The notes under the pieces were generated by a model. That model did not search any database. It worked only from the letters and a program-made list of their open reading frames with translations, and was not told where the DNA came from. A stretch of 64,000 nt of DNA from Pohlia nutans (lineage: Eukaryota; Streptophyta; Bryopsida; Bryales; Mniaceae). Made by a program: the position numbers and the translations under genes. Below are positions 34,624 to 47,197 of this stretch, piece after piece. The stretch covers positions 7,770,501-7,834,500 of the forward strand of contig CM040107.1 in assembly GCA_022496805.1 (NCBI GenBank), read 5' to 3'. How positions within the stretch are numbered: the stretch's first letter is position 1; every line of letters starts with the position of its first letter.

Positions 34624-35974
34624 CTCCTCGAAGTCTTCCGAATGCTACGGGATGTCCGGAAGAATCCTCTTCTCCGGGATTTTGGACCCGGTCTCCCTGC
34701 GCGCCAAGGCTGCGGACTCCGGACGCGCTCTCTCTCTCTCCTGCAAACCACGCGCTTCTGTCTCCAGAGGCTTCCCATTCCGCTTCCGTGGTGTGCGCCT
34801 GACCTCCCAGAGTCCCCGCACCTCTCTTCCCGGATGCGCACTCACTCCCTTCCGCAAACCTCACCAGAAATGACGACGTTCACTGTCACGGTGCTCGCGT
34901 CTTCCCAATTCTAACCTCGCGCTACTTTTCTTCCCCAGGCGCTCAATTTGTCTTACTCCTGGGCGCTCAAAATTCTCACAAGTCGCTGGCTCACAGCTCT
35001 CTACCTCCGGGTGCAAAATGGAAACGCTAGCGCTCTCCGGAACTATGAAAATTGGTGAGCGTGGAGGGCTGGAGGAACCGGGGAGGAGTGAATAGTGAGC
35101 CGCCCAATTCAAGGCGGCCCAATTCAAATCCCGGATCGTGGCCGGGACTGGTAGAGGCTCGTCCCCTGACATCCGCTGTCCCATCCGGTCTACTGTCCAG
35201 TCCGTCGCCATTCCTAGGTTTCGTAGCGAACACTTAAGGTGCGCGCGAGAACACCACTCTCTCCAGATAAATAAAGACGCCATCACGGACGCTAATTCTC
35301 CTATTTATGGCGGCCGAGGCTACCCTTTACTGCCCTAAAAACCCTAACTGCCCGGTTTTGAATAAAACAAGGTTTGACAGACATCGACCGCCTAGACCGT
35401 GCGGAAGAGAGATACATTATCCGATCGTTGCAGGCGTCTGGAGTAGCGCACTACAAGAATATCCTTACCCATGCGGTGGACGTTAGTGGCAGGCAGACAA
35501 TTTGCATTATGCCTATTCTTGACGAGGCGCCGGAGGAATGGGATTGGAATGAGCTAGTCAGCTCGTCTTGTAGGTTTTGGATCATTGACGGGCAGCATCA
35601 TGTTGAAGTTGCAAAGGAGTTGATCCGCGATCACAAAGTTGACGATGCATAAATCAAAGCGCTGAAGACGTGGAGGGCACACGTTGTTTTGAATAAGAAG
35701 GCGGCCAAGATTATGGAAGTTTACGCAATGGCAAACATTTCAAACAACGCTGGCATTTTCACTCCTTCATGGGCAACGAATATCATGGGAGCCAGGAGTG
35801 TTGGGGTGGACTATAGGCGTTGTTTGAAGGTGAAGAAGCCCCACCGTCGTGAATCGGCTGATGAAATTAAAAATCGGAAAAACTATGAGGTACGTATTGT
35901 TCCGGCGTGGCAACACTTCATCCCTCTCTCCCTTATATTTGGTTTTTTATTAGGACTGGAAGGTCGTGGTTGGT

Positions 35975-35993
35975 TTTGCTCGACTCGAGCTAA
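35975..35993. repeat. locus C palindromic motif, copy 1
   Basis: TTTGCTCGACTCGAGCTAA, one base from the inverted-repeat consensus TTAGCTCGANTCGAGCTAA; in the inferred first intron of locus C. Confidence 0.8.
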
Positions 35994-37430
35994 AGTTTGC
36001 ATTTGAAGCCTCGCTTTTATGGCCTTGCGGTTCCGCACTCTCTCACAGCAGTTTCATTGGTATAGGAATTTGCGACTGCAATGGTGAAGCGGTTCGTGGG
36101 CATCAACACAAACAACGCGAAGGACAAAATTATCAGACCTCCGGAACGAGCTGCTCATTATTACCTCTTCTGAGGAGGTCTACCAGTTGTGGGCGAGGTT
36201 CATCGTCGGTTACGGAATGGGAGAGTTGATCGACCCCGACACTGAAGTGAAATTCAATCAGGCCAAAGATTGGGAGTCAGCTTCAAAGAAATTTACTTTG
36301 AACCGGGAGTTCTTTAAGGCAATGGGGCAGCTTGGCGAGCGGGATTTGAAGGTAATGGCGTTGCATCTTCTGAACGAGACTCCCGGTCAAACATTGAAGT
36401 ATCCGAAGGTGACTGTGAAGAAGCCTACGAAGAACTATTTCCACTGCATGTCTGCAAAGCAGTGGGTTGAGAACCGGAAGAGGAAGAACACTGTCGCGAG
36501 GGAGTTGCAGAATCTGCAGCCGGCGCTTGGGTTGTTCGACTCCGAGTGGAATTTTGTCTCAAACAAATGGAAGCACTTCAAGGTGGATTACAATTAGTCG
36601 CGTCAGACAATGGCGATGCTACTCTCTGTTCCGGGTAATTCCTTCTTCTCTGCGTATCGGCAGAAGAAGGCGAAGAATAAGAGGGTGGAAGAGATTTTCG
36701 AGTACGCAGCGGAATTCTTCAAGAAATTTCTGGATGTCAAGGGAACATTCGAATGGCGTACTCCGGTTCTTCACACTCGACTTTTCGACTCATCCGAGTT
36801 TAAATTCGGCGCATGGGACGGTGAATATGCATGGGGCGACTCCAGGTGTGCCATTGGCATCATCGATCTTCGTTGTGTTCCTGGCAGTGGAAGTAAATCG
36901 GATGATACAGAGAATCCCTACTTCAAGGAGTTCTTTGATACGTACATGGACATGGTGTCGGACCCGTCTCTGAAGAACCCCCATGTTTAGCTCTGGATAA
37001 CCGAGAACGTTGATCGCCAGTGCCAAGCCATTGTATATGCAAACAAGATAAAGGATGAGTATGCACACAAGGCTTTGTACTATATGCCATGCAGTAATGA
37101 GCGCCTGAACAGTATCCCGGAGGGTAAGGTGTTAGAGAAGCATATGGTTCCCTTGCTCTTTCTTGTAAAGAAGGGAAGCAATATGGGCGATATTCTGGAC
37201 TGAATTCCATCCACTTTCTATGCTCCCGATTTTCCGCTCTACTCGAAGGCCGGTATGTACAGAAACACGACTTTGGCGAGAGGATGACGGAGCTGCGCTT
37301 GAAATTCTACTGTCGTGTTTTGAAGATGTTCTCTTTTCCCAACGATAAATTTTTGTCGCTGATGGCCGGATCCAAGCCCATGCTGGCGGGAATTCTACGT
37401 TCCGCTGCACCTTTCTTTGCTATCATTTGT

Positions 37431-37449
37431 TTAGCTCGAGTCGAGCTAA
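37431..37449. repeat. locus C palindromic motif, copy 2
   Basis: TTAGCTCGAGTCGAGCTAA: nine-base arms around a single central base. It lies at the start of the second inferred intron, directly after the methyltransferase motif I coding segment. Confidence 0.85.
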
Positions 37450-37526
37450 AACTGCATCCCAACGTGGATGTGAATTCCTGTCACATATGTGTGCCTGAAT
37501 CTTGTTCGTCTGCCTTTGATTGATAA

Positions 37527-37545
37527 TTAGCTCGATTCGAGCTAA
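37527..37545. repeat. locus C palindromic motif, copy 3
   Basis: TTAGCTCGATTCGAGCTAA, a second complete copy 96 bases downstream of copy 2 and in the same inferred intron. Confidence 0.85.
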
Positions 37546-38614
37546 ACTTTGGATTAGTGCTTAAAATCGCTTGTTGATCATGTTTCACGTTAGTATTACC
37601 ATTCTTCTACGAACATTTCTGATTTCCATGTTCCGCAAACGTGTGAGCTCTAGAGACACGTTGTTCTCAATGCCTCTGAAGGTGATGTTTACGTGAAGAC
37701 GGCTAGGGATTATCGGGACTTGGATTACAATGACTTCAGCGTGGCCGCTTATGTCAATCCCGCTGCCAATCTCGGGCCGGAACCTGGTTCGGGCAATGCA
37801 GCGGGTGGGAAGGGCAAGTCCAGCAAGGGAACGAAGAAGAGCGCACGTGAAGCATCGCGGAAATCATCGGCTAGACAACCCGTTGACGATGGTGATAGTT
37901 CATCCTCGTTTTCTGAGGACGATAACGAGTCGCATGCACGCCTCTTGACCCCAACGGCAAAGTTAGTCTCCCCGGAGGCCACCGAGTCTGTCTGGTATAT
38001 CTCCCACCGACCTCTTGATGCCCCAGTCAGGAACTCGTGTGACGTCTTCTTTGAATCAGGATCTCATCAACCGAATAAAATTGCCGTGATTACTTTGATT
38101 TTTGGTACTTTTTGAAATTTCTCCGAGTGTTTAGTATTGATGAGTTCCCAAAGTCTGTCATTCTTGAATATGAAGACAGTCTATGGAATGTTTGGTGAAT
38201 TTGCCCTCGATTGATAGGAGTAAATGTGTGCCTTTATAGGGCATAACTTCCATTTCTCCGTTATGGACTCAACGTGTGGATATGGTGTCTATATCATTCA
38301 GGTTGCTTCTTCTGGACGTCAGCTGGGTTCGACTCCCTCATTTGCTCGGGATGCCAATCCTCAAATTGGTCCCTCTACGGTGTCCAATCCCTCCTTCACA
38401 AGTGGGGACTCGAGGACTTTCTCGGAGAGGAGGCGGGGCATTTTGATCTACCCTGCTCCGGACGACGCGTCGGCTATGGATTACACCAAGGAGGACATGG
38501 AAGATGACGAAGATGGTGTGGTGGACAGTCCTCTGATTCAGCATTAGGCGGGGACGGAATCCCATCCACCTTGAATTGGTGGTGGACTCGCAAATCTCAT
38601 AGCTGATCCGTCCG

Positions 38615-41600
38615 TTACAACTTTATGGCAATCCCTTCCGGATGATCAGATGCCCTAAATGACGTCGGACCCTCGGGCAGTGGCACTACATCTCGAATTT
38701 GGCCACAAAAGGCCTTGTCTTGTGATAGCTCCACGTATCCAGAATCTCTCTTAGTACCCCGCTGCTCCTGGTTCTTGTGCTGAGATTCTGCATCAACAAC
38801 ACTAGAAGAAGAAGGCTTTGGGACTTCTTGTACCTTTGGATTCTTCTTCTTCTCTTCTTTCTTGGCAATTTTCTCTGCCTGCTTCTCAATCTTGGCTTGC
38901 TCCCGGGCGGCTACCTTCTCTTCATGTTGAGTAATCTTCAACGCCTTCTTCTTGTCTTCAGCTTCAACCTTGGCAATGAGTTTAAGCCGCGCCTCCTCAT
39001 CAAGCTTCTCCAAATCACCAACCAACAGAGCAGGAGTGTCGGCAGTGTCAGCTGAGGATTTGAGATCCTTCTCATCTGCATGAACATAACCCAACACACA
39101 GTCCAAGTACCACCCAAGCCCCTTGAGATGTGTGCTTGTCCACGTCTTCAACTGTAGCGGAGAGAACATGCAAAACTCAGAAGAACGATCCATCCAACTC
39201 TCAAGGAACACGGGAAGATCTGTCTTTGCAATTGCCTTCTTCTCAAGTAACTCATTCTTGAAATACCTGTAGCCATACAATACTGAGGAATTAGTATTAT
39301 CATTTGATATAGTTTTATGTGTAGTTTTACAAAAGGGTTTAAGGTACAACAAAACCAAATTAACCTAATTCCAACGTACCTGTAAACTACACGTTTGACC
39401 ACAAGATCGGTACCCTTGAAATCCTTGAACGCAATTGATTTCTTGAAGGCTTCAACCCCCTTGAAAACGTTAACAAATGCCTTGTCCCAAAGCTTCACTC
39501 GTCAAGACTCTATGAATTGGGAAAGTGTCCTGGGCACTGCTGGGACATCCATGTTCAAAGGAACATTGTCTTTGTGGAAAATTGTTTCAAACAATTCCAC
39601 AGCGCAATCCTCAATCTACAAACAATTAAGTGATGAGTTTTAAACAATAGAATTACATAGTATGAAAGTAGAAAAAAGAATTTGACAGATAAACTTACCC
39701 CAGCCCACCAGGCGGCCTTCACAATAAAAGAATTGAGGCGTTCATCGTTAACTGGCCTCACAGGAAATCGAACTGCCTCTCGTGTATGCACCGAAGAGTT
39801 CCACCACTTAAGCCATCGGAGCTTGTGGTGAGGAAGAACAGCAGATGTAGCAATCAGCTGAAGCTTGTCGAGAGTTAGCTCCAATTGCAAGGCATTCAAA
39901 CTCCAATGCCTCTCAATCTGATAACAAAGTGAAATTCAAACCGTGAGCAACGGAAATACATGTAACTTTAAGAAAAAATGAATGTAATAAATTGTATTAT
40001 ACCTCTTGCAGAAACTCGGGTCCATGCGCTGGATTCGCTACAGCTGTCATCTTCCCTAACTTGACAATCAGTTTTGAAGTCCTATCCTTGATGCCCATCT
40101 TCATTGCAGCCGCAATGCCTTCCCGAGTAACATCTTCTGGTTTGGTCTCCTCACGATAAACAAGCACAGCTAAGTCACCAGCAGCAGCAATGTCTTGCTG
40201 AAACAAGGCCCCAAATACAAGGGTATTAGGAGTATAAATTTTAATACTAAATTTCACACATTCACGTGAATGAAAAATGCCATAGAGGAGTGAAAGCAGA
40301 AAGATTACCCTAAACATGAGACAAGTAAAAACGTCCTGTTGTAAATTTGTCCATCCTCTCTTAACTGAATTGCGACATCTTTCCAATTCCTGGGGGCTCA
40401 AAAGCTCTGTGAAATGACTCAGCGGCATTGTCCCAAACTTTCGAACCTGATAGAGCTGATGAACTAGGTTTGTTTTCACGTGGGAAAACTCTGTTTGCCT
40501 AAAGGACATGGACCACATCATTCAGAATTAGGAAAAGTACATAATGAACAAGAAATCAAAATGTAATGAACAATAAAATTTGAAAGAAAGTATTTCCGTA
40601 GGAAACTTTATACTCACTTGTTTATGTCATTCATGACGTTCATGAGAACACCAAGTCGACCTTTAGTCTCCAAAATGATAGTGTCTACGGAGTAATGCCA
40701 TGAGTGAACGTCATTGTAGAGCCTCGTAATATGGTTCATCCATGCAATACGACAATGGTTACCATCACATATGAAGAACATCTTACCCTTCATAAATCGT
40801 AAAGCATCTTGAGAATCGAGATATTCATCAAACTTCTCACTCTCAGAGTGCCAAATTGGTCCCCAATCACTGCGGTCCTTGGATGTCACGTGCTCACCTT
40901 CACCTTGCTTGTTCGTTAAAGACACATAAAAAACACAAGCACCTTCACGATAGCCATGGACGAATTCCTGCTCAAGCTTGACAAGGTCACTCTGCAGATT
41001 GGGCCCTACCATAGGCATGACAACAAGCCTGCACAAAGGAATGTTATGGCGAGAAATAATAAGCGGCTGCAAACGTAGGGCTGCGAGCGCTGCAACGGTG
41101 TTGATCTTCTGTAATCGCCGAATGTCATCCTCACTGAAACCATCCACAGAGGCAATGATAGGAGAGTCTTCGTCCTCATCCTCATCCTCAACTCCAATCG
41201 GGGGTTGAGGAGACTCAACGTTCTCATTTGCACTGTCTGTGTCATACTGCACCTGAGGAACCTGTATAAGAGGAATTGAGAACAATATACATTATGAGTT
41301 TAAATCCAGAAGGAACTGTATGACATAGACAAGATTGACATTTAATATTAACACTTAAAAAGGGCGTGGCACTAAAGCGAATTACAACCACATCTAAGTG
41401 AATCACATCCAAACGACACTCGAGCACCGAGGATAAGCATTGAGGACAAATAGAATGTCACAACACCTAGGTTCTCCACTAGTAAGTACGTCGTCCTAGC
41501 TATCACGGCTGTTGCCACTCGAGAAAATAGTTACCCCTGTGTACCTCAAGCAATTGAACCAAGCACATCACAAGATTGGATGATTAATCACACGAACTCT

Positions 41601-44600
41601 ACGTTCGCACAAGGTGTCAGTTAACCTTTAAAAAAATTGAACCCGATGCATGAGTGTCTCCACACTCGTGACACAGGCGCACTTGGAACATGGCCCAAAT
41701 AGTGGTCAACCCCGGATCTCCACTACTGCCGTCGACCCCGAGGGCAATGATCACTCTCCTTGAAACGAGAGTCAACAGCCCTTGGAAACACGAGAGCTCC
41801 AATATTTCACCACCCATGGAAACCCGGTGCCCCCAGCAAAGTAACCCGTCACGGCCGACATATGCGAAAATACAAACCCCGAGGCTTCCTACACAGCCGT
41901 CGGCCTCCCACACAGCCGTCACGCATAAGAATATCAAACAGGGTCCAAGGAACACGTTTTGGCCGCGCTTGTGACGCCGTGCCGCCAGTCACGTGACGCC
42001 ATTGTGGTCAACCCTGGGACCTCCCTCACAACCGTCGGCTCTGAGGCCACAACTCGTACCTCGTGAGTGCTGGATTACTCCATGCACGAGAATTTCAAAC
42101 AGGGCCCAAGGAACTCGTTTTAGCCGCGCTCGTGACACCGTGGTGCTAGTCACGTGGCGCCACGGTGGTCAAACCCGGGCACCCCAACACAGCCCTCGCC
42201 ACCGAGGCCACTGTCCCACCTCGAGGGAACTGGAGTACTCCATGCACGAGAATTTCAAACAGGGCCCAAGGAACTCGTTTTGGCCGCGCTCGTGACGCCG
42301 TGGTGCGAGTCACGTGGCGCCACTGTGGTCAACCTTGGGCACCCCAACACAGCCCTCGCCACCGGACCACTGTCCCACCTCGAGGGAACTGGAGTACTCC
42401 ATGCACGAGAATTTCAAACAGGGCCCAACGAACTCGTTTTGGCCGCGCTCGTGACGCCCTGGTGCGAGTCACGTGGTCCACGGTTGTCAAACCCGGGCAC
42501 CCCAACACAGCCCTCGCCACCGAGACCACTGTCCCACCTCGAGGGAATTGGAGTACTCCATGCACGAGAATTTCAAACAGGGCCCAACGAACTCGTTTTG
42601 GCCGCGCTCGTGACGCCATAGTGCGATTCACGTGGCGCCATTGTGGTCAACCCTGGGACCTCCCTCACAACCGTCGCCACCGAGGCCACTGTCCCACCTC
42701 GAGGGAACTGGAGTACTCCATGCACGAGAATTTCAAACAGGGCCCAAGGAACTCGTTTTGGCCGCGCTCGTGACGCCGTGGTGCGAGTCACGTGGCGCCA
42801 CTGTCGTCAACCCTGGGCACCCAAACACAGCCCTCGCCACCGAGGCCACTGTCCCTCCTCGAGGGAACTGGAGTACTCCATGCACGAGAATTTCAAACAC
42901 GGCCCAAGGAACTCGTTTTGGCCGCGCTCGTGACGCTGTGGTGCGAGTCACGTGGCGCCACGGTGGTCAAACCCGGGCACCCCAACACAGCCCTCGCCAC
43001 CGAGGCCACTGTCGCACCTCGAGGGAACTGGAGTACTCCATGCACGAGAATTTCAAACAGGGCCCAAGGACCACGTTTTGGCGGCGCTCGTGACGCCATG
43101 GTGCGAGTCACGTGGCGCCACGGTGGTCAAACCCGGGCACCCCAACACAGCCCTTGCCACCGAGGCCACTCACGAGGCTTTTGAAAACACGATTCATAAT
43201 CGCATCTAAACCCGAATACCCTCTCCAATGTTTCTATATGTTAATTTGAGTATGGCCCAGGGATGAATACTGCGTCCACACTCGTGACACCATGGCGATA
43301 AATGCGTGCCACAATTGTCAACCCCGAGGCCTCCCACACAGCCATCGGCCCAGAGGCCCAGTCACAAAGCATGTGAGAACTGGATTCATGAACCCATTTA
43401 TACTAGAGTGTCTTTCCACATGTTCCTTGCCAACCCAAATAGAAACCCCCTATTACCTTGCGAATTCAAATGGAAATCCCCTAAAACCAGGCTTGTGACA
43501 CGGTGGCGCAGAACGCGTGGCGCCACATTCGCAAACAACGAGACCTTTAACTTTGCCGTTGGAATAGAGGCCACTATCAGATACAGGATATGTCAATCCC
43601 TAAGAGCACGAGTATCCTTACACATAAGCACTGCGATTGCGCTCATGACGCCGGGGCGCTCATGACGTGGCGAGCCTGTGGCTAATCCTGGTGCCTCCCA
43701 CACATTAAATGCATTATGCACGCATTGACATCTCTTAACCTCATACATTCAATACAGGCATATCAACATATAGATCCAAGTTAAAATCACTCACGTCAGG
43801 TGTAGGCTGTGATTCCACTGGATCATGCTGGGTACTTGCCATGACTGGTACGTCGCTTCCCGTATCGGGTACCTAATTGTTGCAAGAGAAGTTATTGGAG
43901 AATATGCTCACCCTATAGATTGAAGGCAAGAGCGGCATTGAGGCTAGGTAATTTGCACGTGAATTGATAGCTATGCATGATTGTTTACCTCTTCCACGAT
44001 ATTGTCATGAGGTGGATCCATTACCTTCGCGCCAGTCTTTAACCCTCTGCCCCTAGTCATCGTCACCTACTCATTGCAACCAGATCAACGAAATGTAATC
44101 TTCCTCAAGTATGAAATTGATGCAACAATGATTTCTAGCGTGCTAAAAATTGTATCTTACAACCGTGACTCTCACTCACTCTTGGAGCGCGTCACACCTT
44201 CTTCACCACTCTTGTATGCGGTCCTCGGCTCCAAACTCAAATGACAGCTTGAATGCTGCAGCTCAGAGTCTCCACTATACCTATGCAACGCGGATATGTA
44301 CCCACCGTCTCTACAACCCTCAATGCGCAATCAATCCAAAAAGCAACACTAGCTATTTCAACATCAGGACTCCAGAGAACCTCGGACTTGCTCATATGAA
44401 CACTGGACGCCAGTACTCTCGCGACGTGAGAGACATTGCGATCCGAGAGGCTTGATGGCAGTGTGCGCAAGCCATGGAAACGAGACTAGCTAGGGCGCAG
44501 AGACTCTGGGCGGAGGCGGCCAGAGGCAAACCCTCGACGAAGCAGCCCCCGATGCCATCGATGCCGCATGGGTCAATTGGCGGGTCCCTCGGCGGGTCCC

Positions 44601-45490
44601 TCAGTGGGTCAATCAGGTAAAAAAATTGTTTCAAGGATCGAAATATCGCTGACAGTGTCTTCATATAGATAACATGGAATTTAAAACTCAAAGTTTGATT
44701 CGTTGTGAATGGGTCACTAATTGTCCAGGATCAATAGACGCTTGAAAGAAGTATTGGAAGAATACCCACACTTTTGATCGCTCCGACCATTGATCATATT
44801 TACAGTATTCGGCACTCTATAATAGTGGATGAGTAATTATAGAGTGTTTAATACCATAGAGTTTGAAAATAAGATCTAATGTTCATGAAAAAAATACAAG
44901 TCCAAAATTGACGAATATAGTCTTAGAAATGGTTGTGTACTCGTGCATTCGTATAGTTTGACGATGTCATCTCTAGTGGTTTAGTCCGGTGCTTGTATAG
45001 CAACCATCTATTGTTATTTGGAGTGCAAATACTTGAGGTCTTTGACAACAATTGTATTTGGCTTTAGAAACACGAATAATATGAATCAATCGAATTCAAG
45101 ACTATCAAATTGATGGACATTGACTCAATATTGACAATGACAGGTCCTTCTGACAAAGTATGAAATGAAACATAAATAACTTACACTCGGTCCTGATGCA
45201 GTGCCGTCGATGACGTTGACGTTTTCTTTGATGATAGCCGGTGTCGCGCCTGCTTCTGCGACTGCTTCATGCAAGCTCGCCAAGTTGGTCACTTCTTCTC
45301 CACCAAAATCAATCCTAACACCCTCAAGCTTCTCAATATCAAGCAAACGGGACATATGTTTGGACGCTTTCATCCTCGAACGTTCCAATTGACGTCTGCT
45401 AGAATATAGTAGTCTCCCTCGCTTTTTTCTCCTCTTTTGCTCACATGCAATCTCAGTGTTGTTCGAACAATTTCCGTCCAACATCTGCAT
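38615..45490 (-). pseudogene. locus B: ParB-like domain protein, methyltransferase half missing
   Basis: Well-formed exon chain: 45490-45185 (MQMLDGNCSNNTEIACEQKR, basic); 44066-43989 (MTRGRGLKTGAKVMDPP); 43872-43795 (VPDTGSDVPVMASTQHDPVE); 41261-40618 acidic, then IPLCRLVVMPMVGPNLQSDL and GKMFFICDGNHCRIAWMNHI (ParB/sulfiredoxin-like); 40498-40309 (VKTNLVHQLYQVRKFGTMPL); 40197-40003; 39917-39699 (LRWLKWWNSSVHTREAVRFP); 39615-39380; 39266-38615 with LGWYLDCVLGYV and a Lys/Glu-rich helix. Acceptors and donors fit, and the first four exons join in phase 0. One internal TGA lies at 39504-39502. Collinear with locus A through the linker, but no methyltransferase exons follow; locus C ends 70 bp away on the other strand, so B looks truncated there. 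The 160-bp satellite lies in its third intron. Assignment of the first exon to this gene is inference. Confidence 0.62.
41640..43730. repeat. 160-bp satellite-like array inside a locus B intron
   Basis: At least seven well-kept units with CATGCACGAGAATTTCAAAC at 42081, 42241, 42401, 42559, 42719, 42879 and 43039 (period 158-160), and degenerate units on both sides (from about 41640 and to about 43730). Each unit carries AACTCGTTTTGGCCGCGCTC, GTGACGCC and GTCACGTGGCGCCAC, thus the palindromes CACGTG (a plant G-box) and TGGCGCCA. Open frames through the array are by-products of a unit near a multiple of three without stops. Confidence 0.95.
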
Positions 45491-46048
45491 AGCCTAAGCT
45501 CTAACCTAAAAGTTTCATGGCAAACACAAGTTCTCACTATGGTATTTGTGTTTAGGGTCCAGCAATCCATCTAACTGTCACAGATATCTCACAACTAATT
45601 CTTTCTTCCACAGTGGCTTGGTTGTTTGTCATTCTCACCTTCTATATTTTAAATATTTTCAATCATTCTATAGTAAGTAGTGAGTCATTTCTAGTAAATT
45701 TTATCACTAAATGTTTTCGAGGCCGTTTGTAACAACTTGCACTCTCTATGATAGCTGTCACTGACATATAGATGATGCATATGCCTTTCAAACACCGGTT
45801 TTAGAATGTAATTCCACGTTTCCCATTTTTAAACTCCGCCGTCTCTTAATGCACTATACTTTGTACCCTATGTCCAAGCCTCAATGGATTGTCAGAAGCC
45901 AGACAAGTCTTTTGCTAAGCCGCTGACTGTTAGACTATATAACTACACAATCCAATTTCAACATCACACCGTCTACACTCGTGTTCACTGCCTTCATCAC
46001 TTTTGTAAATGCTCGCAAATCTGTCATCACTAAGTCTAAACGAGAGTC
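45491..46048. other. no gene recognised
   Basis: AT-rich spacer between locus B (upstream side) and the broken gene at 46049. A minus-strand frame 46258-45935 overlaps real plus-strand coding sequence and is not supported. Confidence 0.4.
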
Positions 46049-46521
46049 ATGGATGCTTTCGAGGATCGTTGCGTAAAGGATGTGCTCGACTTGGAAACCA
46101 TTGGTAGATTGACGATGCCAAACGTAGAAGACTATCCCGTTGTGTTGAGGAATGGACGTTTGGTGCAGATGTCGAATCCCATCAATAGCTTCGAGGGTGC
46201 GATGGAATTGTGGAGGGTGAATTCCCAAACTGTCAAGACTATGACATTGACCTAGCAATCAACTTGCTAGACAAAGATCGACTTCGATTCTACCGAGTCC
46301 CGTGTGGAATTTGGGACTCCCTCCCTCGACATCCTCTTGTCTGGAGGCTCATGTGGTCTCATTATGTTTGCCGACTACTGAGACTCCCCGATCCTTGCAA
46401 CCTCGAAAGCGAAGGTGTTCCAATTGTGCCAGAGGAGATTGCAACTGCCATCCAAGACTTCTTTGACGATGAACCCAGGCCTCCGTTCGAGGGTTCTGTT
46501 CCAATGCGCATGCCCATCTAA
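46049..46521 (+). pseudogene. unrecognised gene, frameshifted
   Basis: Two frames that read as one protein with a shift near 46210: MDAFEDRCVKDVLDLETIGR ... NSFEGAMELWR, then EGEFPNCQDYDIDLAINLLD, FYRVPCGIWDSLPRHPLVWR and EEIATAIQDFFDDEPRPPFE. Normal residue composition and continuity across the shift argue for real decayed coding sequence. It lies 0.7 kb upstream of the MULE-type gene on the same strand and may be its accessory gene. I do not recognise the family. Confidence 0.45.
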
Positions 46522-47197
46522 TTCTCCGCACGTTGAGAATATTTTCGAGCTACTTCAGTAGAAGCTTCACCTTAGTTTTTTATGATTACAGTCAAAATAT
46601 CTATGTACTTAGCACGAAGTGTTATAAACATAATTTAATTAACAATAACATACAGTTTATATTCTTCATTCAATTATCAATATGATACCGTGTGCCTTAG
46701 AAACTTTGTCTATAGTTCATATAGATCAGTCGTACAAAAAGCTAAACTTTCACAAGGACTGTGTCCTCATAGTGCAAATAAAGCTGAACGACAACTTGTT
46801 CACGTGAATTCTATGTCACTTTTTGTTGTATGACCAAGCCAACTCTGAATTAGAATCTTCCCACTCTCATTACATCCACTCAGTAACTTTGAACTTCGAG
46901 CTGATGCATGTGGCAGACTACATTTTGTCTCTTTTTTATTTAGCTTGCGCCGTATATCACTCTGACATTGTTTAGATTAGTCAATCGCCTTAGGTGAAAG
47001 TGATGTCAGTTGCAAGGCGGCTCCAATCTTAGACCTATCTCACCGTCTACTTTTTAATTTCTACTATGACTCTGAATATAGTCACTCCCTAGAAAAAGGC
47101 ACCACATTATATACTCTACCCAAATTCATTGCCCCTCACAATCCATCTTCTCGTGTGTTCGTTGTTGATTTATTTCTCATGATTTATTTCTCTTTCT
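46522..47197. other. AT-rich spacer upstream of the MULE-type gene
   Basis: No coding signature. A TATATA-containing stretch (47107-47113, ATTATATACTC) about 85 bases before the ATG at 47198 is a plausible core promoter for the downstream gene. Confidence 0.35.

Larger units (their letters stand above)
35372..38547 (+). pseudogene. locus C: ParB-like plus methyltransferase-like protein, 5'-truncated and decayed
   Basis: Starts abruptly inside the ParB-like domain: TICIMPILDEAPEEW then CRFWIIDGQHHVEVAKEL. An intron probably runs 35889-36068. 36130-37203 is one frame with stops at 36595-36597, 36988-36990 and 37201-37203. It encodes YQLWARFIVGYGMGELIDP, LLSVPGNSFFSAYR, LHTRLFDSSEFKFGAWDGEY, WITENVDRQCQA (position of motif IV, DPPY absent), ALYYMPCSNERL and MVPLLFLVKKGSNMG. 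After a frameshift near 37245 comes VLKMFSFPNDKFLSLMAGSK (motif I-like), then after a second intron HVVLNASEGDVYVKTARDYR, which aligns with the SAM-contact strand of D. The tail is acidic (37693-38115 and 38300-38547, MEDDEDGVVDSPLIQH). The loss of DPPY suggests no catalysis. Confidence 0.6.

Noticed and set aside
30831..35360. LTR retrotransposon containing the coiled-coil gene copy 2
   Set aside because: No pair of long terminal repeats, primer-binding site or polyprotein with protease, RT or integrase was found by reading.
42154..43209. Several overlapping open frames of 100-200 residues in both strands
   Set aside because: They are translations of the 160-bp satellite, repeated every unit in all frames.
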